This document shows positions 33,506-42,214 of a stretch of DNA of 64,000 nucleotides, in pieces. A program made the position numbers and the translations under genes. Numbering within the stretch: the first letter of the stretch is position 1; every line of letters begins with the position of its first letter. The stretch lies in assembly GCF_040448305.1 (NCBI RefSeq), contig NZ_CP148752.1, positions 2,170,001 to 2,234,000 of the forward strand, read 5' to 3'. The stretch is from Pseudomonas fluorescens (GTDB lineage Bacteria > Pseudomonadota > Gammaproteobacteria > Pseudomonadales > Pseudomonadaceae). The notes under the pieces are model-generated. The model had not been told where the DNA came from, made no database searches, and saw only the letters and a list, made by a program, of their open reading frames with translations.

Positions 33506-33609
33506 GAGGCGGCCTATGAGGTAGGTCGTGCCAACGCACGGTAGATGTCGATGAGGGCAGTGATTCAGTGTTCGGTCGGGCCGATTGATTGTTGTTATGG
33601 GTCGCTGTG

Positions 33610-34632
33610 TCAGCTGTTGCTCTCGGTGAACTTCTCCAGGTAAAGGCGGCTTTGATCCAGGCCGTGCTGCTGGCGCCAGTCCTTGATCGACTCGACCATC
33701 GGCGGCGGGCCGCACAGGTACAGGTCGAACGGCTGATCACGCAGCTCGGCCAACTCCAGGTGTTCGGCGATATAGCCGGTCTTGCCCGGCCAGTCGGGGT
33801 CGGTGTTGCTGACCACGGGTGTGAAACGGAACCCCGGGATCCTTGCGGCATAGGCCTCGATGCGCGAGACCTCGCACAGGTCCGCGGCCTCGCGCACGCC
33901 GTAGTAGAGGTGTACCGGGTGACCGCAGCCACGCTGGTCGGCGATTTGGTCGAGCATGCCCAGGAACGCCGACAGCCCGGTGCCGCCGGCCACCATCACT
34001 AGCGGGCGGTCGATATGGCGCAAGTAAAAGGCACCCAGCGGTGCTTCCATGTGAATCACGTCACCGACCTGGCAGCGATCGCGCACATAGTCGGTCATCA
34101 CGCCGCTGGGCAGCAGGCGAATGAGGAATTGCAGGTTGCTGCTGCCCGGCGCGCAGGCAAAGGAATACGAGCGCCGATGCTCGGTGCCCGGTACTTGCAG
34201 ACGCGCATACTGGCCCGGCAGATAGTCCAGCGCCGCGCCTGCTGCGCCGACTTCCACGTGCACGATCGCGGTGGTTGGGGAGACCTGCCGCACCTCGCTC
34301 ACGGTGCCTTGCAGGCTGCTCGGGCCGCTGCTGCCGCAGAGGCTCGAGTCGAAGTCGAAGTAGAAGGCGGCATCCGACTGCACGCGTGTCTGGCAGCTCA
34401 GCACCTTGCGCTCGGCCAGGTCGCTGGCCGACAAGGCTTCATCGTCCACGTAGTCCTGGGTGTACTGCCCGGATTCACAGCGGCCCTGGCAGGTCGCGCA
34501 AACCCCTTCGCGGCAGTCCAGCGGAATCTTGATCCCGCTGCGCAGGGCCGCGTCGAGCAGGATTTCATTGTTCTGCACGTTGCAGAAGAGTGTTTTGCCA
34601 TCGGCGAAACTGAAGGCGACCTTGTACGTCAT
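33610..34632 (-). CDS. antC: Anthranilate 1,2-dioxygenase electron transfer component
   Basis: From ATG 34632 the product is 340 residues. An N-terminal plant-type ferredoxin has cluster ligands C40, C45, C48 and C80 (LDCREGVCATCQGRC, VLSC). It is followed by an FAD domain (RRSYSFACAPG) and an NADH domain (LVMVAGGTGLSAFLGML, LYLCGPPPMVESI), the class IB order of BenC/AntC. It passes electrons from NADH to the AntAB oxygenase. It lies 20 bases after antB. The name rests on linkage to antAB. Confidence 0.9.
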   Translation of the reverse strand: MTYKVAFSFADGKTLFCNVQNNEILLDAALRSGIKIPLDCREGVCATCQGRCESGQYTQDYVDDEALSASDLAERKVLSCQTRVQSDAAFYFDFDSSLCGSSGPSSLQGTVSEVRQVSPTTAIVHVEVGAAGAALDYLPGQYARLQVPGTEHRRSYSFACAPGSSNLQFLIRLLPSGVMTDYVRDRCQVGDVIHMEAPLGAFYLRHIDRPLVMVAGGTGLSAFLGMLDQIADQRGCGHPVHLYYGVREAADLCEVSRIEAYAARIPGFRFTPVVSNTDPDWPGKTGYIAEHLELAELRDQPFDLYLCGPPPMVESIKDWRQQHGLDQSRLYLEKFTESNS

Positions 34633-34651
34633 GGGCGTTAATCCGCAGGGT

Positions 34652-35143
34652 TCAGAGGTGGTAGAAATCGAGTACGGAGTTGATCGTGTCGTTGAGCAGC
34701 ACCACGTGTTTGCGGGCGATCTTCCAGCTCTCGCCGTCGGGGCGCAGGCGGTAGGTGGCGCGGCCGAAGAACTGTTCGGCGGTTTGCATGCGGTAATACA
34801 GGGTGCTCCAGTTGACGCGCACCTCCAGCTCATCATCCTGCAGCGGCACGATGCGCACGTTGCTGATCAGGTGCAGGGTGCGCGGCATCGGAATGGTCGA
34901 CGCCGCCTTGCCGGTGCGAATGCGGAACACCCGGTCTTCCAGACCACCCCGGTTGGGGTAATAGATCAGCGACATGCCTTTTTTCGGGTCGGTGGTGTAG
35001 ACGTGCTCCGAATCCCATTGCGGCAGGTGGAACTCGCTGTCGTCACTGAACATGGCCAGGTAAGTGTCCCAATCCTGGGCATCGCAAGCCTCGGCGTTGC
35101 GGTAGAGAAATTGCTCGATGCGGTATTGCAGTTGCGAATTCAT
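34652..35143 (-). CDS. antB: Anthranilate 1,2-dioxygenase small subunit
   Basis: From ATG 35143, whose Shine-Dalgarno GAGGTG lies in the antA 3' end, the product is 163 residues. It has the beta-subunit fold: YRIEQFLYRNAEACDAQDWD, SLIYYPNRGGLEDRVFRIRTG and the C-terminal SWKIARKHVVLLNDTINS. It forms the oligomer with AntA. There is a two-base gap to the antA stop, so the two are coupled. Confidence 0.92.
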   Translation of the reverse strand: MNSQLQYRIEQFLYRNAEACDAQDWDTYLAMFSDDSEFHLPQWDSEHVYTTDPKKGMSLIYYPNRGGLEDRVFRIRTGKAASTIPMPRTLHLISNVRIVPLQDDELEVRVNWSTLYYRMQTAEQFFGRATYRLRPDGESWKIARKHVVLLNDTINSVLDFYHL

Positions 35144-35145
35144 GT

Positions 35146-36549
35146 TCACACCTCACGCAGTTTCAACGGTTGTTGTTCGGCCGCCTTGCGCGCCAGGCCT
35201 TCGAGCAAAAAGCGCTGCCAGTTGGCGTGCTGGTTGACGTACAGGCCTTCATGGGTGAACTCGGTGCCGGTCAGTGCCGGCGCGATGCCAATGGCTTCGC
35301 TGTTGCGGGTGGCGCCTTTGACCCACTTGCCTTCGCCACGGGAAATGTCGCTCCAGCGTTCCAGGCGGGCCTGGAAGCCGCGCTGGGCTTCACGAAACTC
35401 CACCAGGTCATCGGGGGTGCCCATGCCGGACACGTTGAAGAAGTCTTCGAACTGGCGAATGCGGTTTTCCCGATCGGCATCCGACTCGCCGACCACGCCC
35501 AGGCAGAAGCTGTTGATCTCGGTTTTGTTCCAGGCCAGCGGGCGGATGATCCGCAGTTGCGAGCTGATCTGGTCGAGGAAGAACATGCTCGGGTAGACGT
35601 TCAAGTTGCGCAGGCGATGCATCATCCACTCGGCCTTGCCCTGGCCATGTTCCTTGACCAGGCGCGGCATGATGCTGGCGTAGCCCGGGCGCACGGCCGG
35701 GTTGGGCATGTCGCTGAACAGTACGCTGTGGCCGTTGTGGAAGGCGAACCAGCCGTCGTCGGTTTCCTTGTCGCCGGCACCCAGCTTGCTGTAGTCCAGG
35801 GTGTCGCCGGCGCTCAGGCCTTTTTCGGCGTTGACCTGCTGGCGGTGCTGCACGGTGGCCACGTAGTTGTAGTGGACAGTGCTCACGTGATAACCGTCCA
35901 GGCCGTTCTCGTTCTGCAGTTTCCAGTTGCCGTCGTAGGTGTAGGCCGACTTGCCCGGCAGCACTTCGAGCTGACCGGTAGGCGACTGCGCCACCATCAT
36001 GTCGAAGAACACCTTGGCGTCACCGAGGAAGTCTTCCAGGGTATCGGTGCCCACCACGTCGAGGCTGACGAACACGAAGCCGTTGTAGCTTTCGATACGG
36101 GCCTTTTTCAGGCCGCGGGTGGCCTTGTCGAAGCCTTCGGGGTATTCGCCCGGCGCCTTGACCTTCACCAGTCGGCCGTCGCTTTTGTAGCACCAGGCGT
36201 GGAAGGGGCAGGTGAAGGTTGACTGGTTGCCCTTGCCGACGCGGGTGAGGGTGGTGCCGCGGTGCTGGCAGGCGTTGATCAGAGCGTTGAGACGACCTTC
36301 ACCATCACGGGTGATGATCAACGGCTGGCGCCCGGCACGCATCGTCATGAAGTCGTGATTATTGGCGATCTCGCTTTCGTGGCAGGCGTAGATCCAGTTC
36401 TTCTCGAAAATCAGTTCCATTTCCAGATCGAACAATTCCGGGTCGGTAAACATATCGCGGGCAATCCGATAAACACCGTCTTCCGGGCGGAAGTCCAGGC
36501 AACTTTCTATATAACTTTTCCACTGTTCGACACTTCGTGCAGTTGTCAT
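35146..36549 (-). CDS. antA: Anthranilate 1,2-dioxygenase large subunit (Rieske oxygenase)
   Basis: From ATG 36549 (GAGGACTGG upstream) the product is 467 residues. Rieske ligands are C94, H96, C114 and H117 (NACQHRGTT, CPFHAWCYK); the iron site is NGLDGYHVSTVHYNY. As I remember the sequences, it follows P. aeruginosa AntA closely (VEQWKSYIESCLDFRPED, FEKNWIYACHESEI) and is clearly unlike BenA. AntABC converts anthranilate to catechol with release of CO2 and NH3. It begins the antABC unit. The two AraC genes downstream of the divergent porin are likely regulators. Confidence 0.93.
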   Translation of the reverse strand: MTTARSVEQWKSYIESCLDFRPEDGVYRIARDMFTDPELFDLEMELIFEKNWIYACHESEIANNHDFMTMRAGRQPLIITRDGEGRLNALINACQHRGTTLTRVGKGNQSTFTCPFHAWCYKSDGRLVKVKAPGEYPEGFDKATRGLKKARIESYNGFVFVSLDVVGTDTLEDFLGDAKVFFDMMVAQSPTGQLEVLPGKSAYTYDGNWKLQNENGLDGYHVSTVHYNYVATVQHRQQVNAEKGLSAGDTLDYSKLGAGDKETDDGWFAFHNGHSVLFSDMPNPAVRPGYASIMPRLVKEHGQGKAEWMMHRLRNLNVYPSMFFLDQISSQLRIIRPLAWNKTEINSFCLGVVGESDADRENRIRQFEDFFNVSGMGTPDDLVEFREAQRGFQARLERWSDISRGEGKWVKGATRNSEAIGIAPALTGTEFTHEGLYVNQHANWQRFLLEGLARKAAEQQPLKLREV

Positions 36550-36910
36550 ATCCCAGTCCTCGGCCAATGGGCTAATTCATGGGTTCATTTAATGCCGTGG
36601 TGGCTGGCAGGGTCTATCCGCTTAATAGTGGAAACCCATCCGGAAAATAAGCCCTGTTCTTCGGCTGTTGGCGGGTTATCCCCGTAAACACTGGCTTTTG
36701 TTGCGCTTGTCGGCTGAGCAAATGGCTATTTGTCGTTCAGTAACGGGATAGCCGCTGACGAACTTGTTACGGCTTAATTTCAATCGAAGCACCATCAGAG
36801 TGTCTCGCTGCAGGTCGCTGGAAACTGCCATTTCTCATGGCCTTGGGTTCCGTACCAGAAGTGCCTTCTATTCATGTGTTGCTCTATAAGCGGCAGGGGG
36901 AAGAAATAAT
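36550..36910. other. Divergent control region antA / porin
   Basis: These 361 bases separate antA (minus) from the OprD-type porin gene (plus). No gene is supported. Two related motifs, GGTTATCCCCG near 36671 and GGTCTATCCGC near 36612, could be half sites for the XylS/AntR-type regulators, but the match is weak. A -24/-12 type promoter was looked for and not found. Confidence 0.35.
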
Positions 36911-38161
36911 ATGTTGCATAAAACGTGGTTAGTTCGGGGGGTTCAAACAGTTGGCTTGTTGACGCCATTGTTGGCACAGGCGGATGTGGTCAACGACAGC
37001 AAGCTGACGCTGGGTACCCGCAACTTTTACATTGATCGGGATTACAAGGAGAACAACCCGCCCCATTCGCGAGTGGGCAGTTGGACCCAGGGTTTCGACC
37101 TGCGTTTCGCCTCCGGCTATACCGAAGGCCCGGTGCAGTTCGGCCTCGATGCAGAGGCGCAGTATGCCTATCGTCTGGACGGCGGTGGCGGGCGCGGCGA
37201 TGACACCATCATCCCTTACAGCCAGAGCCGTCAGGAGCAGGCCGATGAATACGGCCGCGGCGGTGTGACGCTGAAAATGCGCTATTCGAAAACCGAGCTG
37301 AAAGTCGGTGAGTTGCGGCCGCTCTTGCCCGTGGTGATCATTGACGATTCGCGCCAACTGGTCACGACCTATCGCGGTGCCTTGCTCGAGTCCAAGGAAG
37401 TCGACCGTCTGACATTGACCGCCGGACGGCTGACGGAGATCGGGGCGCGTAACTCCTCCAACTACGAAAAGCTGTACCTGCAGACCGGTTCCGGCGTGCG
37501 CCACGGCAGCGACGGTCTTAACCTCGCCGGCGCCAGTTATGCCTTCACCCCTTCGCTGACCGGCACCTACTTCTACGCGCAACTGGAAGACATCTATCAG
37601 CAGCACTACCTGGGTATCACCCATCTGGCGGATCTGGGCGACGGTTATGGGCTAAAGACCGACCTGCGTTACTTCAACAACAGCGAAGACGGCGACGCCC
37701 TCTATGGCGACATCGACAACCGTTCCTACGGTGCCATGACCTCGCTGAAAAAGGGCGGGCACCGCTTCGGCGTGGGATATCAACGCATGCTCGGTGACAG
37801 CAACTTTCCAACCCTGGGCGGTTTTGTCCCGCAGCCGTTTCTGGTGAACTGGTCGCGGGTGGGGTTCATCAAGCCCAACGAAAAATCCTGGCAGGCCCGT
37901 TATGACTACGATTTCGCCGCCCTCGGCGTGCCCGGCCTGAATTTCATGACCCGCTACTTCAAGGGTACGTCGGTGGACCGTGGCGACAACCTCAGCCAGG
38001 CGGCGGAGCAGGAGCGTGACCTGGTGCTGTCTTATGTGGTGCAAAGTGGCCCGCTCAAAGGCGTGGGGGTGGAGGCCGGCAACGTCGTTGCCAAATTCAG
38101 CCACGGCAATGACTGGGTGGAGAACCGCCTGATCACCACTTACACCTGGAAATTTTGGTAA
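36911..38161 (+). CDS. OprD family outer-membrane porin
   Basis: A 416-residue porin with a signal peptide (MLHKTWLVRGVQTVGLLTPL, cut after AQA) and the OprD-family pattern of the mature protein: LTLGTRNFYIDRDYKEN, WTQGFDLRFASGYTEGPVQF and the conserved LKMRYSKTELKVGELRP. It ends in TYTWKFW with a terminal aromatic residue, as barrels do. OprD members admit small carboxylates; the position divergent from antA suggests uptake of an aromatic acid, as for BenF-like porins. Ribosome site GGGGAAG. Confidence 0.88.
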   Translation: MLHKTWLVRGVQTVGLLTPLLAQADVVNDSKLTLGTRNFYIDRDYKENNPPHSRVGSWTQGFDLRFASGYTEGPVQFGLDAEAQYAYRLDGGGGRGDDTIIPYSQSRQEQADEYGRGGVTLKMRYSKTELKVGELRPLLPVVIIDDSRQLVTTYRGALLESKEVDRLTLTAGRLTEIGARNSSNYEKLYLQTGSGVRHGSDGLNLAGASYAFTPSLTGTYFYAQLEDIYQQHYLGITHLADLGDGYGLKTDLRYFNNSEDGDALYGDIDNRSYGAMTSLKKGGHRFGVGYQRMLGDSNFPTLGGFVPQPFLVNWSRVGFIKPNEKSWQARYDYDFAALGVPGLNFMTRYFKGTSVDRGDNLSQAAEQERDLVLSYVVQSGPLKGVGVEAGNVVAKFSHGNDWVENRLITTYTWKFW

Positions 38162-38251
38162 CGTCCTGCCCTCAAATCGAACGCGGTTGTGCGCTGAAGT
38201 GACGCCTTGGGTAGCGCATTACCCATGGCGTTGACCCTTGCCGGCACCGTT

Positions 38252-38276
38252 GCTGTGCGCATCAACGCCGCACAGC
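38252..38276 (+). other. Hairpin downstream of porin gene
   Basis: GCTGTGCG (38252-38259) pairs with CGCACAGC (38269-38276) over a nine-base loop. No T-run follows, so it is at best a weak or Rho-linked end of the porin transcript. The rest of the 38162-38420 spacer shows nothing else clear. Confidence 0.35.
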
Positions 38277-38420
38277 GCGTTCGATATCCAGATAGTTTCC
38301 GATTACTAGCCAAAAAATGCGGATATCGCCTGTTCGCACCGGCTGGGCATAGCCCTTGCAAACCCAATGAAAATACGCGCCGAAGAGCGTGTCGATGTCC
38401 ATTGCCGTGGGTGTACTGAG

Positions 38421-39434
38421 ATGACCGAACCAAATGTTGCCCAGTTTCGAGATATCCGCATAGATCGCTACGACCTGGCCGGTGCCCGCGCGTGGATGGC
38501 CGGCATTTGCGGGCCGCACGAACTGCAGACCAGCCAGCCAAACCGGATTCAGTTTCACCACAAGGCCAATGTGTTCAAATCCATGTCCACGACCTTGGGC
38601 CGGATGGAATACGGCACCGACGTGACCATCGGCGTCGAGGATGCCGAACACCTCAATTGCTACAGCCTCAGCCTGCCGATTCGCGGCGAACAGGAGCTGC
38701 TCAAGGACGGTCGCCGGTTGTACTCCAGCCAGGACCAGGGCCTGATCGTAACCCCCCACGAAACCCAGGCACTGACCATGGCCGGTGACTGCCACAAGAT
38801 TTCCGTGGTGATCACCCGCATGGCCATGCGCCAGACCCTGGAAGGCATGCTCCAGCGCCCGTTGGAAATGCCGGTGAAGTTCGAGCCAGTGATGGACGCG
38901 GTCAACGGTGCCTCGGCCTCCTGGTGGCGGCTGGCCCGTTACTACATCGATGAGCTGGAGCGCGGCCAGGATCTGTTCAATCAAGTGTTCTTCACCCGCG
39001 ATATCGAAAGCGCGCTGATCAAGGGCCTGATCCTTTCCCAGCCCAACAACTACAGTGCCGAACTGCGTGACCAATTGGGCGCCAAGTTGCCGTACTACCT
39101 GGTGCGCGCCAAGGACTTCATCGAAAGCAACGCCCGCGAAGACATGCACCTGGAAGACATCGAGGCGGCAGCAGGGGTGTCCCGCTTCAAGCTGTTCGAA
39201 GGCTTTCGCAAGCACTTCGGTGTCTCGCCCATGGCTTACCTGAAAAAGTATCGCCTCGGCGCGGTGCGTCAGGAAATCCTTGAAGACGCCTCGGTGCGCA
39301 ACATTTCCGTGATCGCGATGTGCTGGGGGTTCTCGCATCTGGGCCGGTTCGCCAGCGAGTACCGCAAGCTGTTCAACGAAACGCCCAGCGCCACCCTGCA
39401 ACGCAGCGAAGCCCGTCGCAATCGGTCGCTTTGA
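38421..39434 (+). CDS. AraC/XylS family regulator, AntR-like
   Basis: From ATG 38421 the product is 337 residues. The N-terminal AraC-type ligand domain (TSQPNRIQFHHKANVFKSMS, QELLKDGRRLYSSQDQGLIV) is followed by two C-terminal helix-turn-helix units (IEAAAGVSRFKLFEGFRKHF, NISVIAMCWGFSHLGRFASE), the pattern of AraC-binding-like/XylS activators. Linked to antABC, it is probably the anthranilate-responsive activator AntR. The start is not secure: an in-frame ATG at 38367 would add 18 residues, and neither has a strong ribosome site. It is followed at once by a second AraC gene. Confidence 0.8.
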   Translation: MTEPNVAQFRDIRIDRYDLAGARAWMAGICGPHELQTSQPNRIQFHHKANVFKSMSTTLGRMEYGTDVTIGVEDAEHLNCYSLSLPIRGEQELLKDGRRLYSSQDQGLIVTPHETQALTMAGDCHKISVVITRMAMRQTLEGMLQRPLEMPVKFEPVMDAVNGASASWWRLARYYIDELERGQDLFNQVFFTRDIESALIKGLILSQPNNYSAELRDQLGAKLPYYLVRAKDFIESNAREDMHLEDIEAAAGVSRFKLFEGFRKHFGVSPMAYLKKYRLGAVRQEILEDASVRNISVIAMCWGFSHLGRFASEYRKLFNETPSATLQRSEARRNRSL

Positions 39435-39435
39435 G

Positions 39436-40431
39436 ATGACGACCTTACAAGCCGCCACCGCCAACAGCGTGGGCCTGAACTTGTCGCTGATGTGCCGCGA
39501 GCCGGTTTTCACCAGCCGCTCGGCGCAGGAAACCCAGCGTTTGATGGGGCAAGCGCTGGTGGAGCATGAGCTGGATTGGCCACGGGGTGGTGTCGATACG
39601 GCGTTCTATCGCGGCCAGGTCGCCAGTTGCGAACTGTATGCGCTGCGCTACGGCGGCCAGGTAGAAATCCGGCCGCAGCCTTTCGAAGATTTCGTGCTGG
39701 TACAGATGCCGCTGCGCGGCAGTGCCACCCTTGAGTCCGACGGCATGGGCTATGGCGTTAGCCCCGGAGAAGTGGCGATTCTGTCCCCGCGTGAACACGC
39801 GCGAGTGGTGTGGGAGGAGGGCTGTGAGCAACTGATCCTCAAGCTGCCCCGGGCATTGCTCGATGCCAGCCAGAGGGCACTGGCCGATGACTTGCCGTCG
39901 GGCTTCACGTTGGCGCCGGTCAGCCGCCTGCAACGCCCGCTGGCGATGCGCTGGTTTCGTCTGGTCAGCGAGTTGCTGGAGCACTTGCCCGAGGGCGAGG
40001 CGAGCGCAACGCCTTCGCGCTGGTTACAGCATCTGGAGCAAAGCCTGCCGCTGTTTCTACTCAGCCATTGTGGCGTTGCGCAACAAGAGTCGCCTTCGCC
40101 GCGGCAGCCCACCCGCCAACTGCAAAAAATCGACGTTTGTATGCGCGAACACCTTGCCCAGGGCATCAGCCTGGCTGAACTGGCGGTTGCCGCCGGGGTG
40201 AGCATTCGCAGCTTGAACACGTTATGCCAGCGCGAATACGGTCAAAGCCCGATGGACCGTTTGCGCGGATTACGGCTTGAAGCCGCCCGGGAGTACTTGC
40301 TGGCGCGGCCGCACTGCAGTGTGACTGAGGTGGCGCTGGAGTTCGGGTTTGGGCATGTGGGGCGGTTTGCCAATTACTATCGGCAGCGGTTTGGAGAGTT
40401 GCCGAAGCAGACGATGAAGTCTCAGGCATGA
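39436..40431 (+). CDS. AraC family transcriptional regulator (second of tandem pair)
   Basis: A 331-residue AraC/XylS-type protein starting one base after the stop of the AntR-like gene. It has an AraC-binding-like N-terminal domain (FEDFVLVQMPLRGSATLESD, GEVAILSPREHARVVW) and two C-terminal HTH motifs (LAELAVAAGVSIRSLNTLCQ, SVTEVALEFGFGHVGRFANY). It is clearly different in sequence from its neighbour, so it may respond to another effector, perhaps the substrate of the first dioxygenase. A strong terminator follows. Confidence 0.85.
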   Translation: MTTLQAATANSVGLNLSLMCREPVFTSRSAQETQRLMGQALVEHELDWPRGGVDTAFYRGQVASCELYALRYGGQVEIRPQPFEDFVLVQMPLRGSATLESDGMGYGVSPGEVAILSPREHARVVWEEGCEQLILKLPRALLDASQRALADDLPSGFTLAPVSRLQRPLAMRWFRLVSELLEHLPEGEASATPSRWLQHLEQSLPLFLLSHCGVAQQESPSPRQPTRQLQKIDVCMREHLAQGISLAELAVAAGVSIRSLNTLCQREYGQSPMDRLRGLRLEAAREYLLARPHCSVTEVALEFGFGHVGRFANYYRQRFGELPKQTMKSQA

Positions 40432-40435
40432 ACAA

Positions 40436-40531
40436 GAAACGCCAAAACGAAAAAACCCGCCATAAGGCGGGTTTTTTGTGGTCAGAGATTTTGATCTCCG
40501 AACCTTGTCTGGCACGACCTGGACTCGAACA
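40436..40531. repeat. Left direct repeat of tRNA-Asn-linked island (attachment-site-like)
   Basis: The first 41 bases (40436-40476) are identical to 47249-47289. Further shared blocks follow: CAGAGATTTTGA, GAACCTTGTCTGG, and CACGACCTGGACTCGAAC at 40513-40530, which is part of the T-arm of tRNA-Asn. The left copy thus holds a short 3' fragment of the tRNA gene (three bases missing) plus its downstream terminator; the intact tRNA gene is at the right end. This is what insertion at a tRNA 3' end, or a local duplication, would leave. Confidence 0.75.
40450..40477. terminator. Intrinsic terminator
   Basis: AAAAAACCCGCC (40450-40461) pairs with GGCGGGTTTTTT (40466-40477) over ATAA. It ends the tandem AraC genes on the plus strand. 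It is a copy of the tRNA-Asn terminator at 47264-47289, so the chromosome now has two. Confidence 0.92.
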
Positions 40532-40615
40532 GAAAAATAAGCATTTGTTCTACAATGAAATTATTCTGTTTTTTAGTATATGTATCCCTACGATTATCCT
40601 AATCCAGCCCGTATT

Positions 40616-42127
40616 TTATTGGAGTTCTTTCGATATCCCTGGATCAGGAAAAAACATTCGAGTTCCCGCTCTTTTTGAGACAACGCGAGCATCTGAGTCG
40701 TCTCGCTGCCAGCCACCTCCCAATGCTTTGAACGTGGCCACTGCAGCGCGAGCCGATTCAGTTTGTGCCTGGGCTCTGCCATCAGATGCCGCTAAAAGGT
40801 GTTCATCGGCATCCAGCACTTCGATCAGGCTGACCACGCCTTTTTCATAGGCGACAAACGACGTCGCTCGGGCTTTCGCATACGCCGACTCGCCCTGGAC
40901 GAGTCGTGTCGATTGTTGCTCGCGGTTGATCCGTGCCGAAACAGCGCTTTCCACATCTTCGCAGGCCCGCAGAACGGACTGGCGGTAAGCGGCCAAGGCT
41001 TCGGCTTCTTGGCCTTTCGCCAAATCAATTTGAGCGTTGATGCGGCCAAAATCGAACAGCCGCCAGCGTAATCCCAGTGCCGCCGAAGCCTGACTGGCGC
41101 CGTTGCTGAACAGGTTTGCGCTGGATACCGATGTAGCACTGCCGAGCAGCGCAGCCACAGACAGTTTGGGGTAGTACTCGGACATGGCTTCTCCGATGCG
41201 CGCGCTGGATGCCGCAAGACGGCGCTCAGCGACGATCAAGTCTGGACGCCGACGCAGCAGGTCGGCCGGAGCACCCATGTCCGTGAGGCCTGGCACATCA
41301 GGGATAGGCGCTGGCTTGGTCAACTGCGCGCTATAAGTGCCCGGTGCCTTGCCCAGCATGACATCTAGCGCGTTCATTGCCGCATCAAGGCCAGCTTGCA
41401 GTACCGGCACGGTTGCCTGCGCTTGATTCAGCGCTCCTTGGGTCTGGTTCAACTGCAGTTCAGCTGCCAGTCCTTTTGCGTAGAGGTGTTCGATGGTGGT
41501 GAGCAGTTGTTGTCGCGTGGCTACTTGATGCCGGGCAATTTCCAGGCGTGCTTGAAGGCCACGGATGCTGATGTAAAGATCGGCTGTCTGTGCGACCACT
41601 GCCAGGCGTGTGGCAATCGCTCCGGCTTGCGAGGCCTGATAATCGGCGAAGGCGGCTTCTTTACCTCGGCGCAACCCGCCAAACACATCCAGCTCCCAGC
41701 CGGCATTCAGATTCGCTTCATAGGCACTGCCGTAGCGATTATAGGAAGGGTCTGAATTCAGCACTTGGCCCAACGGAGTCTCCAATGACTGACGGGCTCG
41801 GGCCGCTTGGCCGTTGACGGTAGCCGACGGCAGGAGGGCTGCGTTAGCCGCGCCCAAACCGGCGCGAGCCTGCTCGATCCTTGCGGTTGCCTGGGCTAAA
41901 TCGAGGTTCTGTTCAAGTGCTCGATTTATCAGCTGACTGAGTATCGGGTCATTAAATGCGTTCCACCAAGCGGCGAGATCGGCATTTGCGGCGCCCAGTG
42001 CCTTGGACGTTTGCGCCGAGAAATGCTCGGGCAATTCCACGCTGGGTTTTGAGTAGTCGGGCCCCACTGCGCAACCTGCAACCATACCCAAACACAGTAA
42101 GACGGCGAAACGAGGAGGAGGGTGCAT
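40616..42127 (-). CDS. RND efflux outer-membrane factor, NodT/OprM family lipoprotein
   Basis: A 503-residue outer-membrane channel with lipobox VAGC (C19). The typical opening is CAVGPDYSKPSVELPEHF, and two OEP repeats contain long helices (LDLAQATARIEQARAGLGAA; YRQSVLRACEDVESAVSARI). It provides the exit duct of a tripartite efflux system. It is transcribed away from the TetR gene, with the adaptor and pump genes on the other side of that gene. One operator-like site (42151-42178) lies in its promoter. The C-terminus is somewhat long (RAGTRMFFPDPGISKEL). Confidence 0.9.
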   Translation of the reverse strand: MHPPPRFAVLLCLGMVAGCAVGPDYSKPSVELPEHFSAQTSKALGAANADLAAWWNAFNDPILSQLINRALEQNLDLAQATARIEQARAGLGAANAALLPSATVNGQAARARQSLETPLGQVLNSDPSYNRYGSAYEANLNAGWELDVFGGLRRGKEAAFADYQASQAGAIATRLAVVAQTADLYISIRGLQARLEIARHQVATRQQLLTTIEHLYAKGLAAELQLNQTQGALNQAQATVPVLQAGLDAAMNALDVMLGKAPGTYSAQLTKPAPIPDVPGLTDMGAPADLLRRRPDLIVAERRLAASSARIGEAMSEYYPKLSVAALLGSATSVSSANLFSNGASQASAALGLRWRLFDFGRINAQIDLAKGQEAEALAAYRQSVLRACEDVESAVSARINREQQSTRLVQGESAYAKARATSFVAYEKGVVSLIEVLDADEHLLAASDGRAQAQTESARAAVATFKALGGGWQRDDSDARVVSKRAGTRMFFPDPGISKELQ

Positions 42128-42150
42128 GCGATACCTGCGAAAGGGGCGGC

Positions 42151-42178
42151 TTGTGACGATGTTACAATTTGGTCACAA
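42151..42178. promoter_or_regulatory. Operator-like dyad 1 (GTGAC-N14-GTCAC) between OMF and TetR genes
   Basis: TTGTGAC (42151-42157) and GTCACAA (42172-42178) form an inverted repeat with 14 bases between the GTGAC and GTCAC cores. It lies between the divergent outer-membrane factor and TetR genes. A site with the same cores and spacing lies before the adaptor gene at 42951. Confidence 0.6.
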
Positions 42179-42214
42179 GTTGTCAACCACCTTTGGGATG
42201 AGTAAGCTGCTCGC

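Noticed and set aside
36685..36705. Sigma54 (-24/-12) promoter for the porin gene (TGGCTTTTGTTGC)
   Set aside because: The GG and GC elements are only eight bases apart instead of ten.
40531..40615. Integrase or transposase gene at the left end of the efflux island
   Set aside because: The 85 bases after the left repeat have no open frame of useful length; no recombinase is encoded between the repeats.
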